NCBI GenBank assembly: GCA_965217825.1 | Contig: OZ244571.1 | Location: forward strand, 2,790,001-2,854,000 | Reading direction: 5' to 3' | DNA: 64,000 nt | Source of the DNA: VXNE01 sp965217825 | GTDB lineage: Bacteria; Pseudomonadota; Gammaproteobacteria; Pseudomonadales; Azotimanducaceae | Part shown: piece after piece, positions 43,053 to 51,391 of the stretch | Layout of the letters: each line of letters opens with the position of its first letter | How positions within the stretch are numbered: position 1 is the stretch's first letter | Program-made: the position numbers and the translations under genes | The notes under the pieces: generated by a model | Told to the model about the DNA's origin: nothing | Database searches by the model: none | What the model saw: only the letters and a program-made list of their open reading frames with translations

Positions 43053-44213
43053 GTGTTCGGTCAGATCTACGAGATCACGCTGTTGAGCCTGCGTAATCTG
43101 CCGTCGCGCCTCGGCAGTTCGTCGGTCATCGTCGTGGGGATCGGCGGCGTGGTCGGAGTGCTGGTCGCGCTACTGGCGATGGCCAAGGGTTTCGAGGCCA
43201 CCATGGACCGCGCGGGTTCGCCTGATCGGGCGATCGTGATGCGTGGGGGATCCACGAGCGAACTCTCCAGCGGGTTGGGTCCGCGAGAGATGGCCGTGAT
43301 CGAGTCCTTCTCTGAGGTCACGGCCGCGAGCGGTGAACTCTACCTCGTCGCCGATGTGCCGAAGCGCTCCAACCAGTCCCCGGCCAACCTGGCGATACGC
43401 GGCGTAGAACAGGCTGCATTCGACATCCGCCGGGAGATTTCGATCATCGAAGGCAGAACATTCGAAACCGGCAAAACGGAGATGATCGCTGGCCGGGGGG
43501 CAGTCGCGGAGTTCCAGGGTATCGAAGTGGGATCGACGATCAAGCTCCGGGACTCCACCTGGACCATCGTCGGCATGTTCGAGGCTGACGGGTCGGTATA
43601 CGAATCCGAGGTCTGGGCAGATCTGGCGACCGCCCAATCCATATTTCGCAGAGAAGGTAACGTCAGCTCGATGCGGGTTCGGCTCGCATCGCCGGACGTG
43701 GCGGGCTTGCTATCGGAGCGCGTGAAAGAGGATCCGCGTCTCGACCTCACGCTTACCCCCGAGGACGAATACTTCAGGAACCAGTCGCAGCAATTGACGG
43801 CGCTCATCGAAAACTTCGGCTATGCCGTGGCCGCCATCATGGCGGTGGGCGCCATCTTTGCGGCGCTCAACACGATGTATACGGCCGTCTCGACGCGCAC
43901 GGTGGAAATCGCAACCTTGAGGGCGCTCGGCTTCGGTGGCACGCCCGTGGTGATTTCCGTGGTGCTCGAGGCGCTCCTGCTCGCCGTTCTCGGCGGTGGC
44001 ATTGGCGCGGCGGTCGCCTACTTCGGCTTTAACGGATGGACCGTTTCGACGCTGTCGGGGGCCTTTTCGCAGGTCGCCTTCGACTTCACCGTCACTCCCG
44101 AGTTGCTGATCTACGGGATCGTGTGGGCGGTGGGACTGGGTCTGATCGGTGGCCTGTTTCCGGCCGTGCGCGCGGCGCGGTTGCCGATCACGACCGCACT
44201 GCGCGGGGAGTAG
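43053..44213 (+). CDS. FtsX-like ABC permease, second of pair
   Basis: A 386-residue FtsX-type permease of the same length as its partner. It has an N-terminal helix (SSVIVVGIGGVVGVLVALLAM), a periplasmic domain (LYLVADVPKRSNQSP ... GMFEADGSVYESEVWAD) and three C-terminal helices. The cytoplasmic signature TVEIATLRALGFGGTPVV is clear. The start is GTG 43053, 2 bp after the first permease stop. Heterodimeric LolCE-like permeases with a separate adaptor suggest export of an amphipathic or peptide cargo. Confidence 0.88.
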   Translation: MFGQIYEITLLSLRNLPSRLGSSSVIVVGIGGVVGVLVALLAMAKGFEATMDRAGSPDRAIVMRGGSTSELSSGLGPREMAVIESFSEVTAASGELYLVADVPKRSNQSPANLAIRGVEQAAFDIRREISIIEGRTFETGKTEMIAGRGAVAEFQGIEVGSTIKLRDSTWTIVGMFEADGSVYESEVWADLATAQSIFRREGNVSSMRVRLASPDVAGLLSERVKEDPRLDLTLTPEDEYFRNQSQQLTALIENFGYAVAAIMAVGAIFAALNTMYTAVSTRTVEIATLRALGFGGTPVVISVVLEALLLAVLGGGIGAAVAYFGFNGWTVSTLSGAFSQVAFDFTVTPELLIYGIVWAVGLGLIGGLFPAVRAARLPITTALRGE

Positions 44214-44245
44214 CGCCCGGGCGCCGGACCGAAACCTTGCGCGGG

Positions 44246-45274
44246 CTAGTTCGAGCGCTTGGAAATAAGATTGAGGAACCACGGCGCGCGAGCGATCCTG
44301 GACTCCTGCGCAACCCCGCGCACCGGGCCGATGAACGGGGACCTGGACCGCAGGAAGGCCTTCTCCTCAAGCCGAAGATGCGCGTCCGGAAACGAGGCGT
44401 ATCCCAAGTCCATGACGGCGCCCCGATCGCACGAGGGCAACCCTTCATCGCATCCGGGCGGATGTCGGAGGCCGAGCGCATGCCCGAATTCGTGCGTGAA
44501 TCCGCCGATCCAGCGCCCCACACCCCCAGGCCAAGGTCCGTGTCCGCACTCGTTTCGATAGGTCGGCGCGTTGTTTCCAATCAACCCCTCTAGGTCCGCG
44601 CGCCCCATCATCGTCAGCGCGGGGCCGCCTCTGCCTAGTCCCCCGCCCGGCGCCCCGCACAGCGCCTCCACATCTGCGTAGACAACCCAGGCGGTGTCGA
44701 GCGACCATCCAGAGATCGGAGCGCAGCGTCGCGCTCCGTCCAAAACCCGCTGCCAAGAATCGCGCTCGGCGTAGTGCCGCGACGGCTTCTCCATGAAGCA
44801 CGGCTCAGGGTGGTCGTCGACCGCGAAGGTCATGCCGCCTAGCTGCTCCAAAATCCATCGCTGGCTATTCGCCACCGCGAGACGGATGCCGGCCGCGTAG
44901 TCGTCGCGGTAATTCCTGTCGCTCGGAATGGCGTATAGGATCCGCGAACGCCCGGGCGCGTCCACGGCTATCGCGGGGAGGGGAAGGGACACGTAGTCCT
45001 CCCAAGCGTCCAACTCCACTTCCCGTGGGGAGTCTCCCGCCACAACCCGCGCGGCCCTGCAATAGCGGACCGTCTCGAAGTCTTGCGGGATGATTTTCGC
45101 GAATCCTCCCCTCACCTTGGCTTGTGCGTCCTCCATCGCGAAAATAGCGACCGGGCTTCCCTTTCCCATCGCCAACCGCAGCGAGCCGAGCAAGAGAGGA
45201 GCGGTGTCGCATCGAAACCCTAGGCGATCTCCTTGCTCCCCGCAATCGAGTTGGTGCACCGCGTCGACGACCAC
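44246..45274 (-). CDS. Metzincin-type zinc metalloprotease, probably secreted
   Basis: A 342-residue product from GTG 45274 has the zinc motif H261-E-F-G-H265-x2-G-x2-H271 (HEFGHALGLRH) followed by a Met-turn-like AVMDLGYASFPD, the pattern of metzincins. The frame stays open upstream to TAG near 45447, and codons from about 45412 encode a typical signal peptide (PAISRFLCALVAAVVPHFAAA), but there is no ATG, GTG or TTG there; ATT 45412 preceded by AATAGG is the best candidate. Eleven cysteines in the mature part suggest disulfides. The family is not recognised more closely. Confidence 0.65.
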   Translation of the reverse strand: MVVDAVHQLDCGEQGDRLGFRCDTAPLLLGSLRLAMGKGSPVAIFAMEDAQAKVRGGFAKIIPQDFETVRYCRAARVVAGDSPREVELDAWEDYVSLPLPAIAVDAPGRSRILYAIPSDRNYRDDYAAGIRLAVANSQRWILEQLGGMTFAVDDHPEPCFMEKPSRHYAERDSWQRVLDGARRCAPISGWSLDTAWVVYADVEALCGAPGGGLGRGGPALTMMGRADLEGLIGNNAPTYRNECGHGPWPGGVGRWIGGFTHEFGHALGLRHPPGCDEGLPSCDRGAVMDLGYASFPDAHLRLEEKAFLRSRSPFIGPVRGVAQESRIARAPWFLNLISKRSN

Positions 45275-45448
45275 GGAGCAACCGTCCCCGGGTCCGGCGG
45301 AAAGCGACAGGACCTCCCCCTCGACAATCTCGGTCGCCGGCGGGGACGCTGCTGCGAAGTGTGGGACGACTGCGGCGACAAGGGCGCAAAGGAAGCGGGA
45401 TATGGCAGGAATCCTATTGGGAAACGGAACTGAATATCGGAATATGCG

Positions 45449-45967
45449 CTAGTGCGCCGTCAACGCCGCGATGACATCGTCCAGCACCTCCTCGGCCAGC
45501 GCCCGCATCTCGTCATCCGTGCGGTCTTGAATGGGATGACGGACAAAACAACGCTTGGCTTCCATGCCGAGCGCGCTCGCCTGGGCGGCGGCGGCCTGTT
45601 CGAATTCTCTGGAGGCAATCGCTACCGATGGCACGCCCTGAATCTCGAACCATACCGTGTCATGCAAACTGCACGTGGTACAGGAGCCTCAGTCGGCCAG
45701 CGCCTCGATCACGAAGTCGTTGCTGTCCTTGATCTGCTGCCGCAGCGCCTGCGGGGCGGGCTTCGTGAAAGTCGGTTTGGCGTAGCGGTTGACGGCAACG
45801 CGGGGAAGGCGTTCGTGCAGCAGTTCTTCCAGGCGGTCGAGCAACACGTTGCCGCGCGGCTTCGAAATGTCGAGCAAGGCAAGGCTGCCTGTGATTTCCG
45901 GCGGCCGCGCCGTGACCGTACGCGCAATCGGGACGCGCTCGTCGGTGGGATCCATGATGGTGGTCAT
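45449..45967 (-). CDS. UGSC-family selenoprotein (in-frame TGA read as selenocysteine)
   Basis: A 172-residue protein when TGA 45689-45691 is read as selenocysteine U93. The sequence around it is EALAD-U-G-S-C-T-T-C-S, giving U93-G-S-C96-x2-C99, the motif for which the UGSC (seleno)protein family is named. The frame continues for 79 residues to a normal TGA-free end at 45449, with family-like sequence (VPSVAIASREF, RCFVRHPI). The start ATG 45967 has AAGGAG 8 nt upstream. A hairpin follows the TGA at the distance of a bacterial SECIS. Stopping at the TGA would remove both cysteines. It lies 77 bp after a thioredoxin-fold fusion gene in one operon. The reaction is unknown; a redox role is inferred from the U/C cluster. 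Confidence 0.78.
45650..45683 (-). promoter_or_regulatory. Candidate bacterial SECIS hairpin
   Basis: Five nucleotides after the TGA, CUGUACC can pair with GGUAUGG (seven pairs including two G-U), with a further GUG/CAC stem inside after a two-base bulge, and an apical loop CAGUUUGCAUGA. The loop begins about 18 nt after the TGA, within the range for bSECIS elements read by SelB. The element lies inside the coding sequence. Confidence 0.4.
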
Positions 45968-46044
45968 TGGGAGGCTCCTTGAACGGCAATGGGGCGGATT
46001 ATAACGATACGTCGTATCGCTTCACCGGCGCGAAGCCAATAGGC

Positions 46045-47607
46045 TCAAGGTGCCTCTATCTTCCGTGAGACGGGCATGGAGCCGCGTGGCCCGCTCGCCC
46101 AGCCGTGAAAGAAGGCGGAGAACTTGCCCGCCTCGGAGCCGGCGACGACGATGTGGATATTGTCGGCGGACGAGAACTTTGGCGCTGGGCTGTCGAGCTT
46201 GTCATCCGGCATGCTGGCCGCGCGCGCTGGATCGAGACCGGCGCCGCTGACCGCGTCGGCGACCAGTTGGCGCAGAGGCCTGGACGTGACCTCCTGTATC
46301 CGGTTGCGCACATCGGTCTTCGTGTAGTTGCCCGTGCGCAACGTATCGATGTGTTCCGGGGATACCACCAGGATGCAGTCGCCCATATTGTGTGATCGCA
46401 CGTTGTGCGCGGATTCCATCGACAGGGCGAAAGAGCCGGCGAGTTGGTGTGCGGTGCGTGAGGCCTGATCGACGATCAGGCTCGGACCGCCGGTCATGGC
46501 GAATAGGGTCACCACCGAGTCCTCGGCGTCGAAACCACGTTCGACGTGCAATGGCGGCCAGGGGCTGCGCTCTTCGAATTCGGCGAAACACATGGAGTAC
46601 TTCATCGGGTTCCCCAGCGTGGAGCGTTCGGTGCCGCCCGGACGCGCACCGCCGATGTTGCGCAGCGCAAGACGCACGGCGCGGCCGATGGTGGCGTTGG
46701 CGCGGTTGCCCTGGCCGAGCGCGGAGAGTCCCATGTTCATGCCTATCCGTCGGCGGATGGGGCCGTTGACGACCAGGACCGGAGACGCGCCCATGGTGGT
46801 CGCCATGACGCCGTGGGCGTTGAACGCGTCCGTGCAGGCAGCTTCGATCGCAGCTATGACCACCGGCAGATACTCGGGCCTGCATCCGGCGAGGACCGTA
46901 TTGACGGCAATCTTCTCCACAGTCGCGGGTGCCATGTTAGGCGGAATTGTGGCGACAATGGATTGCGGATCGCGGGCGGTCCCTTCCAGCATGCGCAGGA
47001 CACGTTCCGGCGTCGGCGGCACAACGGGAAGTCCGTCCGAGAAGCCCTGGTCGAACATGAACTCGTGCACGTCGTCGTCTGGCGCGATCTCTATCCGCCG
47101 CGCGCGCAACGGGCTGTTCTCCGAAGCGGCGCGAAGGCGTTCGCTGATGATCGGATCCTGGGTCAGAGAACCGCACCCCGGCCGCCAATCGGGATAGGCG
47201 TCCCAATCCACCGATGTGCCTTTCGCATGCCGTTCGAAGAATGTGCGCCATTCGTCCTTGTCGAAGCCGATCAGGCGATCCGCTTCGGCGCCTTCGCCGT
47301 CGGCCGCGATGACCAGCGGGACGGTCTCGATGTCGTAGGCGAACGAGACCTTGAGGGCGGAGTCATCGAGCACCGGCGCGGTCAGCGCGTGTCGGCGGGC
47401 CAATACCTCGTTGCCTTCCACGGTCTGGCCGGTGATCAGGATGTCGAGGTCGGCTTCACTATGCAAAGCTTCGATCAGCGGCATAACCAGGTTGCACGTG
47501 GGACAGTCTTCCTTGACGAAGCACAGCACGGACTTTCCCGCCTGCGGGAAAGCGTGCGTTGTACCATCGAGGCCCCGCAGCGAAAAGGCGGGCAGCAGGG
47601 CCGACAT
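46045..47607 (-). CDS. Thioredoxin-fold protein fused to a large domain of unknown function
   Basis: A 520-residue protein. Residues 1-130 form a thioredoxin/TlpA-like domain with redox pair C35-P-T-C38 in VKEDCPTC and cis-proline in TVPLVI. Residues ~160-520 form a conserved domain (FSDGLPVVPPTPERVLRML, PATVEKIAVNTVLAGCRPEY, VLVVNGPIRRRIGMN, GNRANATIGRAVRLALRNIG) that I remember from UGSC neighbourhoods but cannot name functionally. A GCGS motif near residue 145 joins them. The start is ATG 47607, overlapping the rraA stop by one base (TGATG). No signal peptide is seen, so both operon redox proteins appear cytoplasmic. It is the likely thiol partner of the downstream selenoprotein (inference). 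Confidence 0.75.
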   Translation of the reverse strand: MSALLPAFSLRGLDGTTHAFPQAGKSVLCFVKEDCPTCNLVMPLIEALHSEADLDILITGQTVEGNEVLARRHALTAPVLDDSALKVSFAYDIETVPLVIAADGEGAEADRLIGFDKDEWRTFFERHAKGTSVDWDAYPDWRPGCGSLTQDPIISERLRAASENSPLRARRIEIAPDDDVHEFMFDQGFSDGLPVVPPTPERVLRMLEGTARDPQSIVATIPPNMAPATVEKIAVNTVLAGCRPEYLPVVIAAIEAACTDAFNAHGVMATTMGASPVLVVNGPIRRRIGMNMGLSALGQGNRANATIGRAVRLALRNIGGARPGGTERSTLGNPMKYSMCFAEFEERSPWPPLHVERGFDAEDSVVTLFAMTGGPSLIVDQASRTAHQLAGSFALSMESAHNVRSHNMGDCILVVSPEHIDTLRTGNYTKTDVRNRIQEVTSRPLRQLVADAVSGAGLDPARAASMPDDKLDSPAPKFSSADNIHIVVAGSEAGKFSAFFHGWASGPRGSMPVSRKIEAP

Positions 47608-48311
47608 CAGTGCACCTCGGCCTGATCTCCCCAAGCCTCCCGCAGCCGCTCGAAATTGAATCCTTCTTCCTTTGCGGCACTGATGACGACCGCTTCCCGG
47701 CGTGCGATCAGCGCCGCGGCGTCCGGTACGTCCTTCGCCACATCCGCCGGAATCACCACTGCGCCGTGCTGGTCAGCGTGCACCAGGTCTCCATCCGTGA
47801 CGCGCATCCCGGCAACACTGATGGGCGTGCCGAAACCTACGGTGTGCACGAACGCATGTGACGGTCCGACGCGGTCGGCCAACATCTGAAACCCTTCGGC
47901 GATATCGGGCAGGTCGCGCACGCTGCCGTCGGTGATGAGTCCGACGCAGCCGAGCCCGCGATGGATGTTGCTGTTCACTTCTCCCCAGAACGACCCGTAT
48001 CCTCGGGAATCTCCATCCAGATCCTGGATGACGATGATCGCCGGCTTGGGTCCGTCGTCGATATAGGAGTAATAGCCTTGCCGCAAGGCTTGCGCTTCGC
48101 TGCCGGAAAGGTCGGCAGGATGCATGGCGCGGATGACTGCGGTGCGCGCATAGCCGACCATGGAGCCCAGTTCCGGACGGGTGCAGACCAATGGTTCCAC
48201 CGTGTAGCCATAGCCCCGCCGTCTCGGCGCGACCACTTCCAACGCGTTGCACACCGTTGGCGTATCCAGCGCGCGCAAGGCATCCAGCACGCTTTCATCG
48301 AACTGCGACAT
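47607..48311 (-). CDS. RraA/HMG-aldolase family protein
   Basis: A 234-residue member of the RraA-like family, which includes 4-hydroxy-4-methyl-2-oxoglutarate aldolases and the RNase E inhibitor RraA. The metal/substrate motif is GLITDGSVRDLPDI (D-G---R-D), with TPTVCNALE near the N terminus and HADQHGAVVIP near the C terminus. Intact R-D residues favour a lyase on a small oxo-acid. The start ATG 48311 follows GGGAAGGAATCGACG; the frame further upstream is not conserved. It is the first gene of the operon with the thioredoxin fusion and the selenoprotein. Confidence 0.87.
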   Translation of the reverse strand: MSQFDESVLDALRALDTPTVCNALEVVAPRRRGYGYTVEPLVCTRPELGSMVGYARTAVIRAMHPADLSGSEAQALRQGYYSYIDDGPKPAIIVIQDLDGDSRGYGSFWGEVNSNIHRGLGCVGLITDGSVRDLPDIAEGFQMLADRVGPSHAFVHTVGFGTPISVAGMRVTDGDLVHADQHGAVVIPADVAKDVPDAAALIARREAVVISAAKEEGFNFERLREAWGDQAEVH

Positions 48312-48498
48312 CGTCGATTCCTTCCCGGAGAAAAGTCCTATGGTATTCGTGGCGGCGATGGATTGAAAAGCCGCGCCGCCACTGGTTGCAACGGAGGGCC
48401 TGGTCATTGCCTACAGCCCGTCAAGGGCGACGGGCGCAAAAGGGCGACATATAATCCGTGGCCCAGGCGCGAGCCGGAAGGCCCTTGGGCATACAATT

Positions 48499-49314
48499 GT
48501 GCGACTACGACCCGGGGTGATATTCGTGATGTCGTTTGCCGCCGCCCTGTCACTCGCCTATCTCGCGGCCTGCGCGCTGCTGTGGGCGGCGCAGGAGAGA
48601 CTCCTCTTTTACCCTCGGGCATTGGCGTCTCAGCCGACGCATCCCGCGGCGGTTCCCGCCGAAATCGATCGCTCCGATGCTGTGCTGCGTGGTTGGGTCG
48701 TCAATGGGGAGCAGACCGGGCCGCTCATCGTCTATTTTGGCGGGAACGCCGAGGAAGTGTCCGGAAACATCGGCCATTTCGCCACTCGGCGCGCGACTAC
48801 CGTGCTTTTCAACTATCGCGGGTACGGCGAAAGCACCGGTAAACCCTCGGAACGCGATTTGGTGGAAGACGCCGTGGCCGTCTCGGAGTGGACGAAGGCG
48901 CGATTTCCCGGCCGACCCCTGGTGCTGTTCGGCTCGAGCCTCGGCACCGGCATCGCGGCGCTGGCTGCGGCGCGCGTCAAACCCGATGCCGCGATACTCG
49001 TAAGCCCCTACCGCAGCATCGCTCGCATCGCGCAGAAACACTTTCGGGTTTTCCCGGTGCGCTGGATGATGCGACATCCTTTTCGCGCCGAGGCCGTCGT
49101 AGACGCCATGCCCCCGACGCTCGTCATCGCGTCATCGAAGGACGGGGTTATCCCTTACGAGGAAAGCCAGGCGATGGTGCGGGCAATGCAGGCTGTCGAG
49201 GAGGGCTCACCGGTCGAGTTTCGCACCATAGATGTTCGCCACGGTGCGTTTCCGCTCCATCCGGAGTTCTGGCAGGCGGTGGACGACTACTTGGCGGGAT
49301 TGTCGCAAACGTGA
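48499..49314 (+). CDS. Alpha/beta hydrolase, membrane-anchored (Bem46-like)
   Basis: A 271-residue alpha/beta hydrolase with an N-terminal membrane helix (FAAALSLAYLAACALLWAAQE) followed by RLLFYPR, a signature of Bem46/YfhR-type hydrolases. The nucleophile elbow is GSSLGTG; the catalytic Asp is in SSKDGVIPYE and the His in RHGAFPLHP. Its substrate is unknown. The stop overlaps the GTG start of the next gene (GTGA). Divergent from rraA across 187 bp. Confidence 0.85.
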   Translation: MRLRPGVIFVMSFAAALSLAYLAACALLWAAQERLLFYPRALASQPTHPAAVPAEIDRSDAVLRGWVVNGEQTGPLIVYFGGNAEEVSGNIGHFATRRATTVLFNYRGYGESTGKPSERDLVEDAVAVSEWTKARFPGRPLVLFGSSLGTGIAALAAARVKPDAAILVSPYRSIARIAQKHFRVFPVRWMMRHPFRAEAVVDAMPPTLVIASSKDGVIPYEESQAMVRAMQAVEEGSPVEFRTIDVRHGAFPLHPEFWQAVDDYLAGLSQT

Positions 49315-50546
49315 ACGCCCGACCGATCCTGGAGGAATTGGTACTGGAGACTGGGGTCTACTCGCCCGCAGAGCTGTTGTTGGCCATGAACGGGCTTTCC
49401 TACGACGACTACCTGGCGTGGCGTCGGGGCGAACTTGGTGACCTCGATGCAGTTCTGATCGACGGCCTATCCGAGACGCGAACGTTGCTAGAATCGGCGC
49501 GGGCGTATTCCGAGATGCTTGGCCTGACCGCGAGGCGGGTCGTCTACGAAGGTTGGGGCAAACATGCTGGCAGGCGTCTCGTAGCGTCTTCTGAGCAGAC
49601 GCTAGACGAGCTGCTGCATACCCACTATGGCCGCGAATCCCAGGAAGCCCAGCTCGACATTTTCCTGGACAGCGCGGCGGTCGTGGCGACCAATGCGCTG
49701 GTTGAAGCGCTACGGGCGCGTAGTCCCGACAATGCCCGGCGTGAACTCGCGCGACTCGCCAAGGTCGCCCCAGAGCACGGCTACCGCGCACCTGCCGCCG
49801 CTCTGATCGAGGCGCTCGAGCTGCCGGTTCCGCAGGATCACGCGGAGGTACTTGAACGGTGTGACACGTTGATAGAAGAGTGGTTGCCGGCGGCTTCGAC
49901 GTTGCTCGCCGGGAGCGCCCGCGACTTCCTGAGGCCGCTGTGGCGGGATATCGGAAACGCGCTCGATGCGGCGCGATTCGATCCGCAGCGTCCTGACCGC
50001 CATGCGAGTTGGGCATACCGTAATGGCCTCGACTGGGACAACGTCAAGCGTTCAGTGCGCGCGGTTCAAGGATATGCGCGCGTACCGGTGCTGCTCGGAC
50101 TGCTTGCGGAGGCCGAATGGCGGCTTCATGATCGACTGAGCGCAGTCCGGCGTTGGTTCGAACTCTGCCGCGTTGCGCCGCAGCACTTCAAGGAATTCAT
50201 CGAGTTGCCCGACTTTCCCGACTTGCCGTTGCGGAGGGCTTGGCGGAGCGCGGAGGAACAAGATCTGGAGCCGGAAATATTGGCCGAATGGTTTCCTGCC
50301 TGGATGCTGTTGCAGGAGCCGGGACTAGCCCGCGTGCTTGAACCGAGCGGTGACCTTTCCGGGCCGGGCCGCGCATTCGACCTGACAATGGCGCTGGTAA
50401 CGACGAACGCGCAAGACGCGGGACTCCGCCGCGAGTTGCAGGCGATCCATCGCGGGCTGTTCGCAAGCTTTCTGGCGGACGCGCGACTTACGGGGGAGGG
50501 ATCGCCGACACGCCCTGCGTCGGCGCCCTTGTGGCCGGAGTCATAG
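49311..50546 (+). CDS. Hypothetical protein downstream of the hydrolase
   Basis: A 411-residue soluble, probably helical protein without signal peptide or membrane helix. I recognise no domain. Internal stretches such as DNARRELARLAKVAPEHGYRAPAAALIEAL hint at helical repeats. The start GTG 49311 overlaps the hydrolase stop (GTGA), so the two genes are cotranslated. The same frame continues upstream through the hydrolase gene but that part is a shadow. Confidence 0.65.
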   Translation: MNARPILEELVLETGVYSPAELLLAMNGLSYDDYLAWRRGELGDLDAVLIDGLSETRTLLESARAYSEMLGLTARRVVYEGWGKHAGRRLVASSEQTLDELLHTHYGRESQEAQLDIFLDSAAVVATNALVEALRARSPDNARRELARLAKVAPEHGYRAPAAALIEALELPVPQDHAEVLERCDTLIEEWLPAASTLLAGSARDFLRPLWRDIGNALDAARFDPQRPDRHASWAYRNGLDWDNVKRSVRAVQGYARVPVLLGLLAEAEWRLHDRLSAVRRWFELCRVAPQHFKEFIELPDFPDLPLRRAWRSAEEQDLEPEILAEWFPAWMLLQEPGLARVLEPSGDLSGPGRAFDLTMALVTTNAQDAGLRRELQAIHRGLFASFLADARLTGEGSPTRPASAPLWPES

Positions 50547-50699
50547 CCAGAACCGTTCGGTTCGGAGCCGGATTCCTCCTTCCTTGTGTAAACGTATATC
50601 GTGACGGGCGGACATGCAGGCAAGGATCCCGTGTAGTTCGGATTTATGGCGTTGCGGGGTCCCTACGCTCGAGTATCGTCCACCGAGAACGGTGTGGCG

Positions 50700-51107
50700 T
50701 CACTCCTGTTCGCGCTTGCGCACGTAGAGCACCAGTTCATGGTCTACCAGTCGATAGCCGTGCGCCTCGACTATTTCCCGCTGCAAGGCTTCGATGCGGT
50801 CGTTCACGAACTCGGTCACGGTCCCCGTATCTATGTCGACCATATGGTCGTGGTGCTCCTGGTCTGCGAGTTCGTATACCGCGTGGCCGTCGTCGAAGTT
50901 GTGTCGTTCGACGATACCCGCGGCTTGGAACTGGGTAAGTACTCGATAGACCGTTGCGAGCCCGACCGAATCGTCGGTTTCGAGCAGGTGTTTATAGACA
51001 TCCTCGGCGCTCATGTGGTGCGGCTCGGCGCTTTCGAGGACTTGCAGTACTTTCAGCCGTGGCAGGGTGACCTTGAGACCGGCTTTCTTCAGATTCTGTT
51101 GCGACAT
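50700..51107 (-). CDS. fur: Ferric uptake regulator
   Basis: A 135-residue Fur protein that represses iron-uptake genes when loaded with Fe(II). The winged-helix part carries AEDVYKHLLETDDSVGLATVYRVLTQF (recognition helix), and the hinge metal site is H85-H86-D-H88 (EHHDHMVDIDTG). The CxxC structural zinc pair of E. coli Fur is absent, as in Pseudomonas Fur. The C terminus reads LVDHELVLYVRK. Candidate targets in the window are the sites at 210-230 and 8046-8064. The gene stands alone. Confidence 0.95.
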   Translation of the reverse strand: MSQQNLKKAGLKVTLPRLKVLQVLESAEPHHMSAEDVYKHLLETDDSVGLATVYRVLTQFQAAGIVERHNFDDGHAVYELADQEHHDHMVDIDTGTVTEFVNDRIEALQREIVEAHGYRLVDHELVLYVRKREQE

Positions 51108-51258
51108 GACAGGCTCCGGTGGTCCAGAACGTCACGGTACTATCCGCACCCCGAGTCCGTCCAGTGTATACGGACAGCTCGCGTGGCGGCACGCCAAATC
51201 CCGTGCGCGATGACACTGTACAATGGCGGCCGCCGCCGTATTCCGCAGAGGGACGACA

Positions 51259-51387
51259 ATGCTGAACTTGGCGATTCCAGACACCATAGCGCCGCTGCAT
51301 GCGGGGGTGCTGGATTTCATCGGAGTCGTTGGCGGAAATGCGGGCATCGGGCGATTTGTCGCCAAACAACTGGCGAGTGGAGGATAG
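51259..51387 (+). CDS. Small ORF upstream of the peptide ABC transporter gene
   Basis: A 42-codon frame (MLNLAIPDTIAPLHAGVLDF ... KQLASGG) preceded by GAGGGACGACA, a fair ribosome-binding site. Its stop is 4 bp from the next ATG, so it would be coupled to it, and its last codons (AGTGGAGGATAG) supply that gene's Shine-Dalgarno. It could be a leader peptide or the remnant of a larger gene. No family is recognised. Confidence 0.35.
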   Translation: MLNLAIPDTIAPLHAGVLDFIGVVGGNAGIGRFVAKQLASGG

Positions 51388-51391
51388 ACGC

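Noticed and set aside
45449..45667. Separate small gene starting at TTG 45667
   Set aside because: It is in frame with the upstream 92 codons, and the intervening seven codons complete the UGSC motif; no ribosome-binding site precedes it.
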